A DNA stretch of 33,442 nucleotides from JBBQVO01 sp038211505 (GTDB taxonomy: Bacteria; Chloroflexota; Dehalococcoidia; DSTF01; JACRBR01): positions 1-33,442 of the forward strand of contig JBBQVO010000013.1 in NCBI GenBank assembly GCA_038211505.1. Reading direction: 5' to 3'. Within the stretch, counting starts at the first letter, position 1. Every line of letters starts with the position of its first letter. This document shows, in pieces, positions 1 to 8,339 of this stretch. The translations under genes and the position numbers were made by a program. The notes below the pieces were generated by a model. The model made no database searches. It was not told where the DNA came from and was given only the letters and a program-made list of their open reading frames with translations.

Positions 1-677
1 GTCGTCGGGTTCAAGTTCTGATCCGTCAACAGCGTGCGCGCGGCGACGAAGTTCAACGGCACAAGCGCCGCGCCGACGCCGAAGAAAACGCGACCGGCGA
101 TCTCGACGCGCGGGATGCGCAGGCAGACGACACCAGCGGCAAGGAAGGCGATCGAGTAGAGGCTGAGCAGCGACATCTTGAGCGCGCCATCGACGGCCTG
201 TCCGGAGTAGCCGACGTAGATCAGCGCGGCGACGACGGTGAGAAACGCACCGGCAAACAGAAACAGGTTCGCCTGCTGGTCGACGAGCCAGCTCCAGTCC
301 ATCGGCTCGCGCGGCGGCGCCGGCGGTCGCGGCGCACGCGGAGGCGCGGCCGGCGGCGGCGCGACGGCGGCCCGCCGCGGCGTTGAGGTCATGCCAGCCG
401 CACCTGCAACAGCGGCGGAAACGACGGGCTGTCTCGCCGCGCGGCCCGTCCAGCGATCCATGGTCTCGACGTAGTACGCGCTCAGCCGCCCGCGCCCGAG
501 CGGACTGAGGGCGTTCGTCATCGGCTCGCGCTCGAGCTCGTTGAGGACGTAGGCGATGCCGAGCGTGCGCTCCGCGCGCGAGAGATACTTTGATGCGCCG
601 CAATAAGGGCAGGCGCCCGCGGCGTCGTCGATGCGCCGCCCGCATCGGTAGCAGTAGACTGCGCTTCGCTCGTCCAT
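1..677 (-). CDS. Zinc-ribbon multi-pass membrane protein, 3'-truncated by the window edge
   Basis: The gene starts at ATG 677-675 behind a GGAGGT ribosome site and stays open to the window edge (225 codons visible). The N terminus holds a four-cysteine zinc ribbon (C9, C12, C23, C26; motifs YCYRCG and CPYCG). Next come a charged segment, a Pro/Ala/Arg-rich linker (about residues 100-125), and hydrophobic segments from about residue 135, with at least three transmembrane helices before the edge. The arrangement (cytosolic ribbon, disordered linker, many helices) resembles large DUF2157-like membrane proteins of Chloroflexota, which I offer only as a similarity of layout. Function is unknown. 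It lies 229 bases downstream of the broken toxin on the same strand and probably has its own promoter. Confidence 0.75.
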   Translation of the reverse strand, partial: MDERSAVYCYRCGRRIDDAAGACPYCGASKYLSRAERTLGIAYVLNELEREPMTNALSPLGRGRLSAYYVETMDRWTGRAARQPVVSAAVAGAAGMTSTPRRAAVAPPPAAPPRAPRPPAPPREPMDWSWLVDQQANLFLFAGAFLTVVAALIYVGYSGQAVDGALKMSLLSLYSIAFLAAGVVCLRIPRVEIAGRVFFGVGAALVPLNFVAARTLLTDQNLNPT

Positions 678-906
678 AACACCTCCAACGCCGCCGGCAG
701 CGGCTCACAGAGGGAGTATGCGCGGCGAAGCAGCGCCGCCGAACGGTGCAAACGAACCACAACGCAGGCCCGATATAACCATCTTCGTACTACGTGGGCG
801 CGTTAGTCTCGGCATGGATGATGGCGCTATGTGCGAGCACAACGCATTCTCGAACCCGCGGCTGTCGTGTCAGGCGTCACGCGGCAGAACCCGACGAGAG
901 CATTAC

Positions 907-1260
907 CTACTCGGACTTTCGGACGCGGATCCGAAGCATGTTCACGACGACGAGTTGCTCGGTCGGTTCCGGGAAGCGACGGAGCACGGCATCGACTCGA
1001 ACGCGCACTGCGTCGAACGACGCTCGCGGCAGCCGGAGGAGTATCACGCCCGCATGTGGAAGCCGCTCGCGCACGACCAGTTCGCCAAAATCGGCGTCGT
1101 TCGTTATTACAATTCGGCGCTAGTTTCGTGCGGCGGCGAGCAGCTCCCGATCCGAAGTGCCGGACGCGAAGTCCCTCCCAACGACGAACACGTCGTGGCC
1201 GCCCGACCGAAGATGCGCGGCAAGTCGATGATCTGGGTTCTCGTCGAGAAGGAACCTCAA
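907..1260 (-). pseudogene. DUF5615 (PIN-like) toxin with an in-frame stop
   Basis: Reading from TTG 1260-1258, which overlaps the antitoxin stop in a TTGA junction, the frame gives an N terminus RFLLDENPDHRLAAHLR, typical of DUF5615 (Mut7-C/PIN-like) toxins. A TAG follows at 1122-1120 (codon 47). After it the same frame continues with RRIVITNDADFGELV, the conserved second acidic motif of the family, and HAGVILLRLP, ending at the stop at 907-909. The full length would be 117 residues, normal for the family. One base substitution (for example CAG or GAG to TAG) explains the break; no frameshift is needed. These toxins are thought to be nucleases built around acidic residues (here D7, E8, D55, D57). 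It could be a true nonsense mutation, a consensus error, or a suppressed codon. Confidence 0.8.
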
Positions 1261-1538
1261 CCTCGACGCGAGCGCAGAGTGGCACGCCGCGGCGCGGCAG
1301 GCTTCACGCGCTGCTTCATGACCAGCTCACGCGCGTAGATGATGCAGGCCCGCACGTCGTCCGGCGTCAGTTTGGGGAAAGCCTCAAAGATCTCATCGGT
1401 CGCCAGATCGCGTTCAAGAAATTCGAGCACGACCTCCACCGAAATGCGCGTCCCTCGAACCGTCGGCTTTCCAGCCAGAATCTCCGGATCAAGAACGATT
1501 CGGTCGTCATGCTCGGATGGTGATCGTAGCGTCGCCAT
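1257..1538 (-). CDS. DUF433 family antitoxin
   Basis: 93-residue protein with the DUF433 signature: LDPEILAGKPTVRGTRISVEVVL (described here by its core GKPTVRGTRI), followed by the helical part containing DEIFEAFPKLTPDDVRACI. DUF433 proteins are winged-helix-like antitoxins encoded directly upstream of DUF5615 toxins, which is the arrangement here. The start ATG at 1538 has a GGAG site six bases upstream. A TACAAT box (1560-1555 on the minus strand) lies close upstream, so the pair probably has its own promoter in the gap after the solute-binding protein gene. The C terminus is rich in arginine. The partner toxin carries a stop codon while this antitoxin is intact. Confidence 0.85.
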   Translation of the reverse strand: MATLRSPSEHDDRIVLDPEILAGKPTVRGTRISVEVVLEFLERDLATDEIFEAFPKLTPDDVRACIIYARELVMKQRVKPAAPRRATLRSRRG

Positions 1539-1577
1539 GATCTCTCCTTGGGCGATTGTATCATCCGACCGCGCCGA

Positions 1578-3218
1578 CTATGACGGCCGTGTACGTGTCT
1601 CCACATACCAGTCGTTGACGTTGGCGAAGCGGGACGACGGCGTCTGCAGCGGGCGTTCGTCGAAGCCGCGCAGGCGGGAGCGCTGCACGTAGACGGCAGC
1701 CGGCGAGAAGAGCGGAATCGATGGCGTCGCCTGGATCAGGTAGCCGGAGAACAACGAGTACAGATCCTTCCGGCGCGCTGTGTCCGTCGTCTGGCGCGCG
1801 CGCTCCAGCGCATCATCGACGCGGGAGTCGGCGAAGTTCGCGAGGTTGCGGCCGGGCGCGCCGATCTGGCTGCTGTGCCAGAACGGGTACGGATCCGGAT
1901 CCGGCCCGGGATCGATCACGACGAGCGCCGCCTGGTACTTGCGCGGCAGCAGCACTTCGTCGACGAACGAGTTCGCGCTCAGCGGCTGCACCTGCGCGTC
2001 GACGCCGATCGCCTTCCATTGCCGCGCGACGTTCTCGGCGATCGCGACGCGTTGCGGATCGTTCGTCGTCGCCAGCGAGAACGAGAGCCGGACGTCGCCC
2101 TTACTCCGAACCCCGTCGGCATCGCGACTGAACCCCGCCCGTTCGAGCGCCGACGCGGCGGCTCCGGGATCGAACTGCGGCACCTCCTCAGGCGAGAACG
2201 CCCACGACTGTTCGGGAATGACGCCCGTCATCGGCTGCCCACGGCCGGCTGCCGCCGCATCGATCAACGCCTGGCGGTTGATGCCCTGCAGCAGCGCCCG
2301 CCGCACATCTTTGTCGTCGAACATCGGCGCGCGCGTATCCATCTCGATGGTGAAGTACGACGCGGCGACGAGCGTGTGCGCGGCGAACTGCGTATCACCC
2401 GCAAGCGCGTCGACGTCGTCGCGAGAGACGCCCGCTCCCAGCAGCGCGCCGTCGATCGATTGCGCGCGCAACGCCGCTGTCAGCGACGCGTCATCCGCAA
2501 ATACCTCGAGCGACAGCGTCGAGATCTTTGGGGGACCGAGGTAGTACGTCGCGTTCGCTTTCAAGTCGATGCTGTTCGACGTGCGGCGCGCGTATCGATA
2601 CGGCCCGGTGCCGACGGGTTGCTGGTTGAATGGCGCGTTGAACAGCTGATTGGCATCGAGCCCGCGCAGGAGGTGCTTCGGAAGAATGCCGACCGTCAGA
2701 TATGCGAGAAACGGTGCGTACGTCTGCTCGAGCTTGAACTCGACCGTCAGCGGATCGCGCGCCGTCACCGTGACGCCCTGCATCAGCTGCGCGAGCGCCG
2801 GATCGCCCTTGAAGTTTGGATCGGCGATCGCGTTGAAGGTGTAGACGACGTCTTCCGCATCGAAGTCCTCGCCGTCATGCCAGGCGACGCCGCGGAGGAG
2901 ATGGAAGACGTAGCTTTGTCCGTTCGCCGTAATCTCCCAGCGTTCAGCGAGATCGGGTTGCGGCGTACCGTCCGGGCCGAGGCGCACGAGGCCGCTGAAG
3001 ATCAGCGCCGACAGATCGGCGTCCGTCTGGTTTGCGGCCGTGAAGAGCGGGTTGATGCGTTCGGGCGCGCGCAGCACACCCTCGGTGTACTGGCCGCCGC
3101 TGGCGGGCACGGCCTCGCCCTTCGGGTTGTCGAGCACGACGTACCAGAAGACCGACAGCGCGACGAGTCCGATCAGCAGCGCCGCGAATAGTGGCCAGCG
3201 AGTCTGGGAGAGCGGCAC
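1578..3218 (-). CDS. ABC transporter solute-binding protein, peptide/nickel type (SBP family 5)
   Basis: 546-residue extracellular solute-binding protein of the DppA/OppA class. A single hydrophobic segment (about residues 9-27) without a lipobox cysteine suggests an uncleaved anchor. The mature part has the family landmarks: RINPLF near the start, the LAERWEI and FHLLRGVAWHDGEDFDAEDVVYTF region (about residues 90-125), VGTGPYRY (about 205), and a C-terminal half with repeated alpha/beta segments and PFWHSSQIG. It should capture oligopeptides or similar solutes outside the membrane. No permease or ATPase is adjacent, so the transporter is incomplete here. Translation starts at GTG 3218 with only a weak ribosome site. 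It follows secG by 82 bases on the same strand. Confidence 0.88.
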   Translation of the reverse strand: MPLSQTRWPLFAALLIGLVALSVFWYVVLDNPKGEAVPASGGQYTEGVLRAPERINPLFTAANQTDADLSALIFSGLVRLGPDGTPQPDLAERWEITANGQSYVFHLLRGVAWHDGEDFDAEDVVYTFNAIADPNFKGDPALAQLMQGVTVTARDPLTVEFKLEQTYAPFLAYLTVGILPKHLLRGLDANQLFNAPFNQQPVGTGPYRYARRTSNSIDLKANATYYLGPPKISTLSLEVFADDASLTAALRAQSIDGALLGAGVSRDDVDALAGDTQFAAHTLVAASYFTIEMDTRAPMFDDKDVRRALLQGINRQALIDAAAAGRGQPMTGVIPEQSWAFSPEEVPQFDPGAAASALERAGFSRDADGVRSKGDVRLSFSLATTNDPQRVAIAENVARQWKAIGVDAQVQPLSANSFVDEVLLPRKYQAALVVIDPGPDPDPYPFWHSSQIGAPGRNLANFADSRVDDALERARQTTDTARRKDLYSLFSGYLIQATPSIPLFSPAAVYVQRSRLRGFDERPLQTPSSRFANVNDWYVETRTRPS

Positions 3219-3227
3219 GGCTTCTCT

Positions 3228-3276
3228 TTCGCGCGCTTACGCTCGGGATTGAATCCTTCGCGCGCTGCGCTCGGGA
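3228..3276. repeat. Two imperfect 20-21 bp direct repeats between secG and the solute-binding protein gene
   Basis: TTCGCGCGCTTACGCTCGGG at 3228-3247 and TTCGCGCGCTGCGCTCGGGA at 3257-3276 differ by a small change in the middle. They fill most of the 82-base gap upstream of the GTG start at 3218. Such GC-rich gap repeats are common in genomes of this type; no function can be read from them. Confidence 0.6.
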
Positions 3277-3300
3277 GTCACGGCGAACGCGATGTCGCCG

Positions 3301-3531
3301 CTAGATGCGGGACTTGATGCCGACGACCGCCACGACGAGGAAGACGAATGCGAGCACGATCGTTAGCTGAAACAGCGTCTTCTCGACGCCACGCCGCGTC
3401 CGGAAGCTGCCGCTCGTGCCACCGCCAAGCGCCGTGCCGATGCCGCTGCCCTTCGCCTGCAGCAGGATCACGAGCGAGAGCACGATCGCCACGAGAATCT
3501 GCGCGATGTTGATGTAATCGTCAAACGTCAC
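3301..3531 (-). CDS. secG: Preprotein translocase subunit SecG
   Basis: 76-residue protein with two transmembrane helices (about residues 7-25 and 53-72) joined by the Gly/Ser-rich loop KGSGIGTALGGGTSGSFRTRRG, a hallmark of SecG. SecG is the accessory subunit of the SecYEG channel and assists SecA-driven export across the cytoplasmic membrane. Length and topology are standard. The gene lies downstream of a strong hairpin at 3596-3624 that separates it from the dockerin gene, so it is probably transcribed from its own promoter in the interval 3532-3595. Confidence 0.93.
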   Translation of the reverse strand: MTFDDYINIAQILVAIVLSLVILLQAKGSGIGTALGGGTSGSFRTRRGVEKTLFQLTIVLAFVFLVVAVVGIKSRI

Positions 3532-3595
3532 AGCTCACTCCTCATCAGTCAGCGTCCATTGTAACCGGAACGCGGCCGGACGGACAAAGACGCGA

Positions 3596-3624
3596 GAGAG
3601 GGCGGCTGAAGTGGCCGCCCTCTC
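3596..3624 (-). terminator. Hairpin terminator after the dockerin gene
   Basis: Perfect 11-bp inverted repeat (GAGAGGGCGGC and its complement) with a 7-base loop, 27 bases downstream of the dockerin protein stop on the minus strand. There is no clear T tract, so it may act as a GC-rich or factor-assisted terminator. Confidence 0.7.
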
Positions 3625-3651
3625 CGAATACGCCGATGCTCTACGCGGCGA

Positions 3652-5283
3652 TCAGCATCGCGTCCCCAGCTGGTTTAGTGCGAGCCGCACGTCCTGGAAG
3701 TTGACGACGCCGTTGTGATCGATATCGTATCGCGACGGATGCCGCGACCCGATGTGGCGCGCGATCAACAGCAGATCCTGCACGGTCACCCGATGATCGC
3801 CATTCACGTCCGCACATACCGACGGCGGCGATACCGGCGGCGGCGAAAGCGGCCCTGGCGTCGCCGTCGCCGGAGGGGGCGATGTCTGTCCGAGCGTGAC
3901 CGTCGCGCCGACGCAGGTCGTGTTTGTGGATAGTTCCGGCGGGTTGTTGCAATCGTACGCATCGCCGAGGTTAGAGGCGAGAGAGACGTTCGTGAATTTG
4001 AACTGAATGGTTCCAGCACCGGCATTCGGAGGGACGACGTAGTGCACCGTCGCGGCCACGATCGACGCGCCGGGGGACAACGCCGGGCCGGAGCCGGCGG
4101 TGAAACAAGACAGAAATGAATCAGCTTTGCCTTGGCCGTCGGATCCTGTGTCGGGGTTTGGACTCGGTAAACATGCCCATGTCCCGGTCAGCGCATTGTT
4201 GAAGTCGGGATTGGTGTCCATTGGACTGTTGGAGCCAAGTAGCGGCTTTAATCGGCTCGTGTCCGAATCATGAAGGTCGAAGTTGAATGATCCCACGGTA
4301 GTGTCGGTACTGCTGGGGTTGAAGATCACGACGTCGGCATCGTACGAACCGGTTGCTGTCCCGATCTGACAATTGAACTGAATACCTGCGGTATTGCGAT
4401 CGCAGTCGAGCGCGATCGCCAGCGACGGTGGTGTCGCTGTCGGACACGGCGGGCCCAGCGGGCCGGCGCCCGGGGATGGGATGCACGGGGGTTGGGGCGT
4501 CGCGCAGGGCGGGCTCAGCCGGCCGGCGCCGGGCGACGGGATGCAGGGCGGCGGGCTGACCTGGCACGGCGGCGTCTGCGACTGGCACGGGTTCGGCGTG
4601 CGCGTCGGGCATGGCGGGCTCAGCTGACCGGCGCCCGGCGATGGGATGCACGGCGGCGGGCTGGTCGGCGGGCATGGCGGCGGGCTGCCGTTTCCGCCCG
4701 GAATGGGGTTGCACGTGGGGTTCGCGCAGGGCGGACTACCCTCTCCAGGCTGGAGATTCGGCGGGCACACGGGAGTGCACGGATAGCGGTAGATCGTGTC
4801 CAGCAGCCCGGTGACGATGTGCACATCGAGCAACGCGCCGACTTGAACAAACTGGTTCGATCCGACCGTCACGTCGGCGTCGCCGTCAACGGTCTGTGCC
4901 GACGACGTCGAGAGCACCGTCGGGCCGGACCACGGCGAGAAGTACACCGTCGTTCCATCGGCGACGGCGTTGCCGTTCGCATCGGTGACGTGGACATGGA
5001 GCTTCCCAAACTGCGCCCCGTCACAGACGATCGCGATCGGATCGGGCGTGATCTGGATGCTCGCGGGGCGCCCGACTACCTTCGGCGTCGGCGTCACCGT
5101 GATGAAGTGCTCCGCTGTCGCCGTGCGAGTCGGCGTTGCCGTCACCGTCGCAGGTAACACGCCGCGGTTGACGATCGGCGGTAGTGACGTGCCGAAGCCG
5201 GCGGCGTGCGCGCCGAGCAGGCCGAACTCCAACGCTCCCAGCGCCAGCAGTCCGACCACCAGCAGTGCGATTGTGCGATTCAT
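3652..5283 (-). CDS. Secreted Cys/Pro-repeat protein with C-terminal dockerin type I domain
   Basis: 543 residues. A Sec signal peptide (residues 1-28, cleavage after AHA) is followed by a Thr/Pro linker, then an Ig-like beta region (about 70-165) containing DANGNAVADGTTVYF, as in bacterial Big_1-type domains. A Pro/Cys-rich stretch (about 168-290) includes three near-identical units built on PPCIPSPGAG. A second beta domain (about 293-470) resembles cohesin-like or Ca-binding beta modules, then comes a short Pro linker and a dockerin type I pair (about 487-543). The two dockerin loops are DVNGDHRVTVQDLLL and DIDHNGVVNFQDVRL, matching the F-hand calcium loop pattern. It is exported and probably attached to a partner or the cell surface. 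No cohesin or glycosidase gene is next to it, and its partner is unknown. Confidence 0.82.
   Translation of the reverse strand: MNRTIALLVVGLLALGALEFGLLGAHAAGFGTSLPPIVNRGVLPATVTATPTRTATAEHFITVTPTPKVVGRPASIQITPDPIAIVCDGAQFGKLHVHVTDANGNAVADGTTVYFSPWSGPTVLSTSSAQTVDGDADVTVGSNQFVQVGALLDVHIVTGLLDTIYRYPCTPVCPPNLQPGEGSPPCANPTCNPIPGGNGSPPPCPPTSPPPCIPSPGAGQLSPPCPTRTPNPCQSQTPPCQVSPPPCIPSPGAGRLSPPCATPQPPCIPSPGAGPLGPPCPTATPPSLAIALDCDRNTAGIQFNCQIGTATGSYDADVVIFNPSSTDTTVGSFNFDLHDSDTSRLKPLLGSNSPMDTNPDFNNALTGTWACLPSPNPDTGSDGQGKADSFLSCFTAGSGPALSPGASIVAATVHYVVPPNAGAGTIQFKFTNVSLASNLGDAYDCNNPPELSTNTTCVGATVTLGQTSPPPATATPGPLSPPPVSPPSVCADVNGDHRVTVQDLLLIARHIGSRHPSRYDIDHNGVVNFQDVRLALNQLGTRC
4441..4661 (-). repeat. Three tandem-like coding repeats for PPCIPSPGAG units
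   Basis: Related DNA units of about 54 bases at 4441-4494, 4501-4554 and 4608-4661 encode PPCIPSPGAG followed by (P/R/Q)L(G/S)PPC. They lie in the middle of the dockerin protein gene. Identity at the DNA level suggests recent duplication or slippage, so copy number may vary between strains. Confidence 0.75.
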
Positions 5284-5353
5284 CGTGCCTCCCCGATTCG
5301 TTCCATCTTCCGCTTGTTTGCATCGCTTCGTTATGTCGTCTGCGTCCTCTCGG

Positions 5354-6919
5354 CTACTCGGCGTAGAACATCACATCGCCCTTCGTGTAGCCGTACTGCT
5401 CGAGCCCGGTGGCCATCGGCGAGAGCAGGTGCGCGTCGCCGAGACTCCAGTCGTAGATCGCGCGATACGTCGTGCCGGAGGTGCCCGAAATGCTGGCGCT
5501 CGGCGCCGCATAGAACGCGGCATCGCCGTCGCGCGCGAAGCCGTCGCCCGGCGACGATGTCGCGTAGCGCGACGCATCACCGTGCCGCCAGCGATACACC
5601 GCGACGAACCCGTCGAGCGGCGCATCCGCCGCGTAGAACGCGACGCCTTGATCCTGGCCGCCGCTCGACGCCGTCGTCGCGTACGTGGTGCCGCTATCGC
5701 TCCGATATTCGTGGACGGCGTCGCCGAGACGGAAGTCGAACGCGGCGACGGCGTACGGCGACAGCCGGCTGATCGTCGCCACGACGCTTCGGCTGCCGTC
5801 CGCCGCGAGCTGCGGATGCTGGAACGGGCTGTAGCACGACGGCACGCGCGCATCGGCGATCGTGCGGCAGTCGAACCACGGCTGCGGCGCCGACCACGGC
5901 CCCTCAAGCCGATCCGCGGTGCGGGCGCCGATCGTGTCGATACCGGCGTTGACGACGGCGACGTACTTGTGCAGCGCGTCGTTCCAGGCGACGCTGGCGC
6001 CGTTTTCGAACGTGGGCAGGCTCGCGATGTCGCCCGCATCGGCCGGCGGCTCCCAGATCGGCGTCGCATCGGCCGCCGACGGCGTCCAGGCGCTGCCGTT
6101 CCAGAACTCGTACGACGCCGCGTCGGCGGCGAGCGCCAGATCGACGCGCGCCAGCAAGTTCGTGTGATGCTCCGTCACGAGCAGCAGACGCAGCTTGCCG
6201 TCTTCGCCCACATCGACCGGCGACGTGCCGATCACCTGATCCTTGAAGCCGCTCGAGGCGTCCCACAGCCGGCGCGACAGCATCGTCACCTGCATCGTCG
6301 TCGTGTCGAGCCGCGCCAGCCCGACTTCTCCGATCCAGTACGCGTACGGCCCAGAGCCGTAGACGTAGGCGGTGAAGAAGTCGAACGAATGGCCATCGAC
6401 CGCCCAGGCGCCCGCCGGCCAGACCGTCAGCGAGCCATCCTTCGGCAGAAACGGCTGGGCGACGCCGTTCGGCGCGTAGTAGTGCAGCTTCGGGCAGCCG
6501 CTGGCATCCCCGGTATCGGACCAGGCGATCGAGTTCTGCTCGATCTGCTTGCCCGACTCCGGCAGGAACAGCGTGTCGCCGAAGAGCCACCACGTCTTGT
6601 CGCCGACCACCACCGATGCGCCGCCGTCGGAGCCGTCGATCAGCGCCGCCCGTGCGTCATCGTTCGCGAATGAGCACAGCTGTTTCGCGTAGATCACCGG
6701 CGGCGCCGCGTCCGATATCAGTGTCTGGCCGCCCGTCGTCGTGCCGGGCGTAAGGAGCTGGAACGCAAGCAGGAGCGCACCGGCGACTGCGGGAACCGCC
6801 GCGAGCGCGATACCGACACGCACACGCGTCGAACCGGCAGCGGAAGCCACCCCGAGGCGTGTACGGATGGCAATGCCGCGCGCGGAGAGCGCGCGACGGA
6901 TCTGTCCGGCCAGCGCCAT
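5354..6919 (-). CDS. Membrane-anchored beta-propeller-like protein (DUF4185/GH43-like fold) with C-terminal repeats
   Basis: 521 residues from ATG 6919, chosen because AGGAGGT lies seven bases upstream; the frame is open 31 codons further but without such a site. A basic N terminus leads into one transmembrane helix (about residues 37-57). The large outside domain has motifs seen in DUF4185-type five-bladed propellers: GGASVVVGDKTWWLFGDTLF early, then WPAGAWAVDG, ENGASVAWNDALHKYV and SCYSPFQHPQLAADGSR. The last 120 residues hold repeats with the pattern YRWRHGDASRY and FYA, like DUF5648-type beta repeats. It may bind or process a glycan at the cell surface, but no catalytic residues can be assigned with confidence. 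It is transcribed toward the dockerin gene, 70 bases upstream of it. Confidence 0.7.
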   Translation of the reverse strand: MALAGQIRRALSARGIAIRTRLGVASAAGSTRVRVGIALAAVPAVAGALLLAFQLLTPGTTTGGQTLISDAAPPVIYAKQLCSFANDDARAALIDGSDGGASVVVGDKTWWLFGDTLFLPESGKQIEQNSIAWSDTGDASGCPKLHYYAPNGVAQPFLPKDGSLTVWPAGAWAVDGHSFDFFTAYVYGSGPYAYWIGEVGLARLDTTTMQVTMLSRRLWDASSGFKDQVIGTSPVDVGEDGKLRLLLVTEHHTNLLARVDLALAADAASYEFWNGSAWTPSAADATPIWEPPADAGDIASLPTFENGASVAWNDALHKYVAVVNAGIDTIGARTADRLEGPWSAPQPWFDCRTIADARVPSCYSPFQHPQLAADGSRSVVATISRLSPYAVAAFDFRLGDAVHEYRSDSGTTYATTASSGGQDQGVAFYAADAPLDGFVAVYRWRHGDASRYATSSPGDGFARDGDAAFYAAPSASISGTSGTTYRAIYDWSLGDAHLLSPMATGLEQYGYTKGDVMFYAE

Positions 6920-7117
6920 GCGCCTGACCTCCTGCCTCTGCTCGGGGGAGCGTCGCCATCGTATCATGACATCGGGCGGAACAGGTGCGAAGAAACGCCC
7001 CATCTCCCACACACCCGTAACTGCCCCGATGTCACTTTTCGAGCATACGCCTCAGCACGGCGACTGTACCTGACAGCCGCCTGACGCTTCGCTGACACTT
7101 GGCCTACGCCCGTCAAA

Positions 7118-7777
7118 TCAGCCCAGAATGAGCGTCCGCACGCGCCCATCGCTGAGCGTGTCGACGACGAGATCGGCGTCGCCGAGGGCGGCCGCCGGGT
7201 GCGTCGTTGTGACGCCGATCGCGCGCATGCCGCCGCGCTTCGCCGCCTCGAGGCCGGCGGGGGCGTCTTCGATGACGACGCTGTGCTCGGGCGCGAAGCC
7301 GAGGCGTTCGGCGGCGACCAGGAAGCCCTGTGGATCGGGCTTGCCGCGCTCGGCGTCTTCCTCCGACACCAGCGCATCGAAGCGGTCGGCGATGCCGAGC
7401 GTTTCGAGCATCATGTCGAGATTGAGGCGCGGCGCCGACGTCACGATCGCCTTCGGCACCGACTGCTCATCGAGAAGATCGAGGAGCCCGGGAACGCCCG
7501 GCAGCATTTCGAGATGGCCGCGCGCCGCGGCGCGAAACAGCTCTTCCTTCCGCAGCGCCATCTCGTCGAGCAGCACACGCGGCGCGTCCGGCACGATGCC
7601 GCGCAGGATCGGATCGTTGCGTAGTCCAAATGTCTTCGTGAAGTAGTCGGGCTCGTGCGCCAGTGCGAATTCACGCGCCAGCTGGTGCCAGGCCGCCAGG
7701 TGATGCTCGCGACTATCGACGATGACGCCGTCGAGGTCGAAGAGGACGGCGATGTCAACGCGCCGGTCACTCGGCAC
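7118..7777 (-). CDS. HAD-superfamily phosphatase, beta-phosphoglucomutase-like
   Basis: 219 residues from GTG 7777, overlapping the upstream SprT-like gene by 11 bases; this start was chosen because no ATG lies near the conserved first motif. HAD motif I is FDLDGVIVDS (nucleophile D14, acid D16), with a helical cap after it. Motif II is VTSAPR, motif III the lysine in GKPDPQGFL, and motif IV VIEDAPAGLEAAKRGG. This is the subfamily I pattern with a small helical cap, as in beta-phosphoglucomutase and related sugar-phosphate phosphatases. It is probably a cytosolic phosphatase or mutase acting on a small phosphorylated sugar; the substrate cannot be read. The overlap implies translational coupling with the SprT-like gene. 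Confidence 0.88.
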   Translation of the reverse strand: MPSDRRVDIAVLFDLDGVIVDSREHHLAAWHQLAREFALAHEPDYFTKTFGLRNDPILRGIVPDAPRVLLDEMALRKEELFRAAARGHLEMLPGVPGLLDLLDEQSVPKAIVTSAPRLNLDMMLETLGIADRFDALVSEEDAERGKPDPQGFLVAAERLGFAPEHSVVIEDAPAGLEAAKRGGMRAIGVTTTHPAAALGDADLVVDTLSDGRVRTLILG

Positions 7778-8339
7778 GCGGCATGACGACGAGGCGGAAG
7801 CGGCGGTCGTACTGGCCGCCCGCGTAGTTGTCGCAGCATGAGCGGCAGGCGACCTTGTCACGTCGTCCGCGCACATAACGGCGGCGGCATTTGGGGCATG
7901 ACATGTTCCACACGCGCCGCTGCGCCCGCTCCTTCTGCGCAAACGGTGGGCACGTGATCGTGATCCGCGGATCGAGCTCATGGGCGACGGCGCGGAACTC
8001 GCGTCCGTGCGGCGCGATGCGCCGGCCGTAACGCCAGCGGGCAGCCCAGTGCGCCAGCTCGTGCTTGAGCACCAGCAGCGTCGCATCGAGCCCGTGATCG
8101 CGATGGTAGAGCGTCGCCAGCCGGATGACGCCGTTGTCGGGGTAGCAACGGCCAGCGCTCGATGTCATGCGCGCGCTCAACTCGAGCCGCGGGTACGGCG
8201 AACGCGGCATCGCCAGCACATCGCGGAAGTGATGCTTAATCAGGCGATCCATCGCGTCTTGCAACTCCGCTTGCAGCCAGAACTCCGCGCCGCCGAGTGG
8301 GAGCATGTAGCCTTCGGCGTTGGCTGATCGATTGACCAC
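7767..8339 (-). CDS. SprT-like zinc metalloprotein
   Basis: 190 residues. It carries the SprT/Spartan-like zinc site HELAHW (H93, E94, H97) with a third ligand in HGREFRAVAHEL (H111), then a C-terminal zinc ribbon with CPKC and CRSC (C148, C151, C165, C168). Bacterial SprT-like proteins share the zincin fold of Spartan proteases, but their substrates are mostly unknown. The start is GTG 8339 with GAGG six bases upstream; an internal ATG at 8306 is possible. Its 3' end overlaps the HAD gene by 11 bases, so the two form a two-gene unit. Confidence 0.85.
   Translation of the reverse strand: MVNRSANAEGYMLPLGGAEFWLQAELQDAMDRLIKHHFRDVLAMPRSPYPRLELSARMTSSAGRCYPDNGVIRLATLYHRDHGLDATLLVLKHELAHWAARWRYGRRIAPHGREFRAVAHELDPRITITCPPFAQKERAQRRVWNMSCPKCRRRYVRGRRDKVACRSCCDNYAGGQYDRRFRLVVMPRAE

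Noticed and set aside
827..1523. Overlapping frames on both strands around the DUF433/DUF5615 pair
   Set aside because: Their translations show no family and only appear because the toxin frame is broken by a stop; the DUF5615 reading explains the region.
1875..3191. Long open frame on the plus strand across the solute-binding protein gene
   Set aside because: It is Arg/Asp-rich with no domain, has no ribosome site, and mirrors the codon bias of the real minus-strand gene. Similar antisense frames over leuA, ilvC, ilvB and the thiolase were rejected for the same reason.
4441..4661. CRISPR-like repeated units
   Set aside because: The repeats are in frame within the dockerin gene, encode PPCIPSPGAG, and have no unique spacers. 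No CRISPR array or cas gene is in the window.
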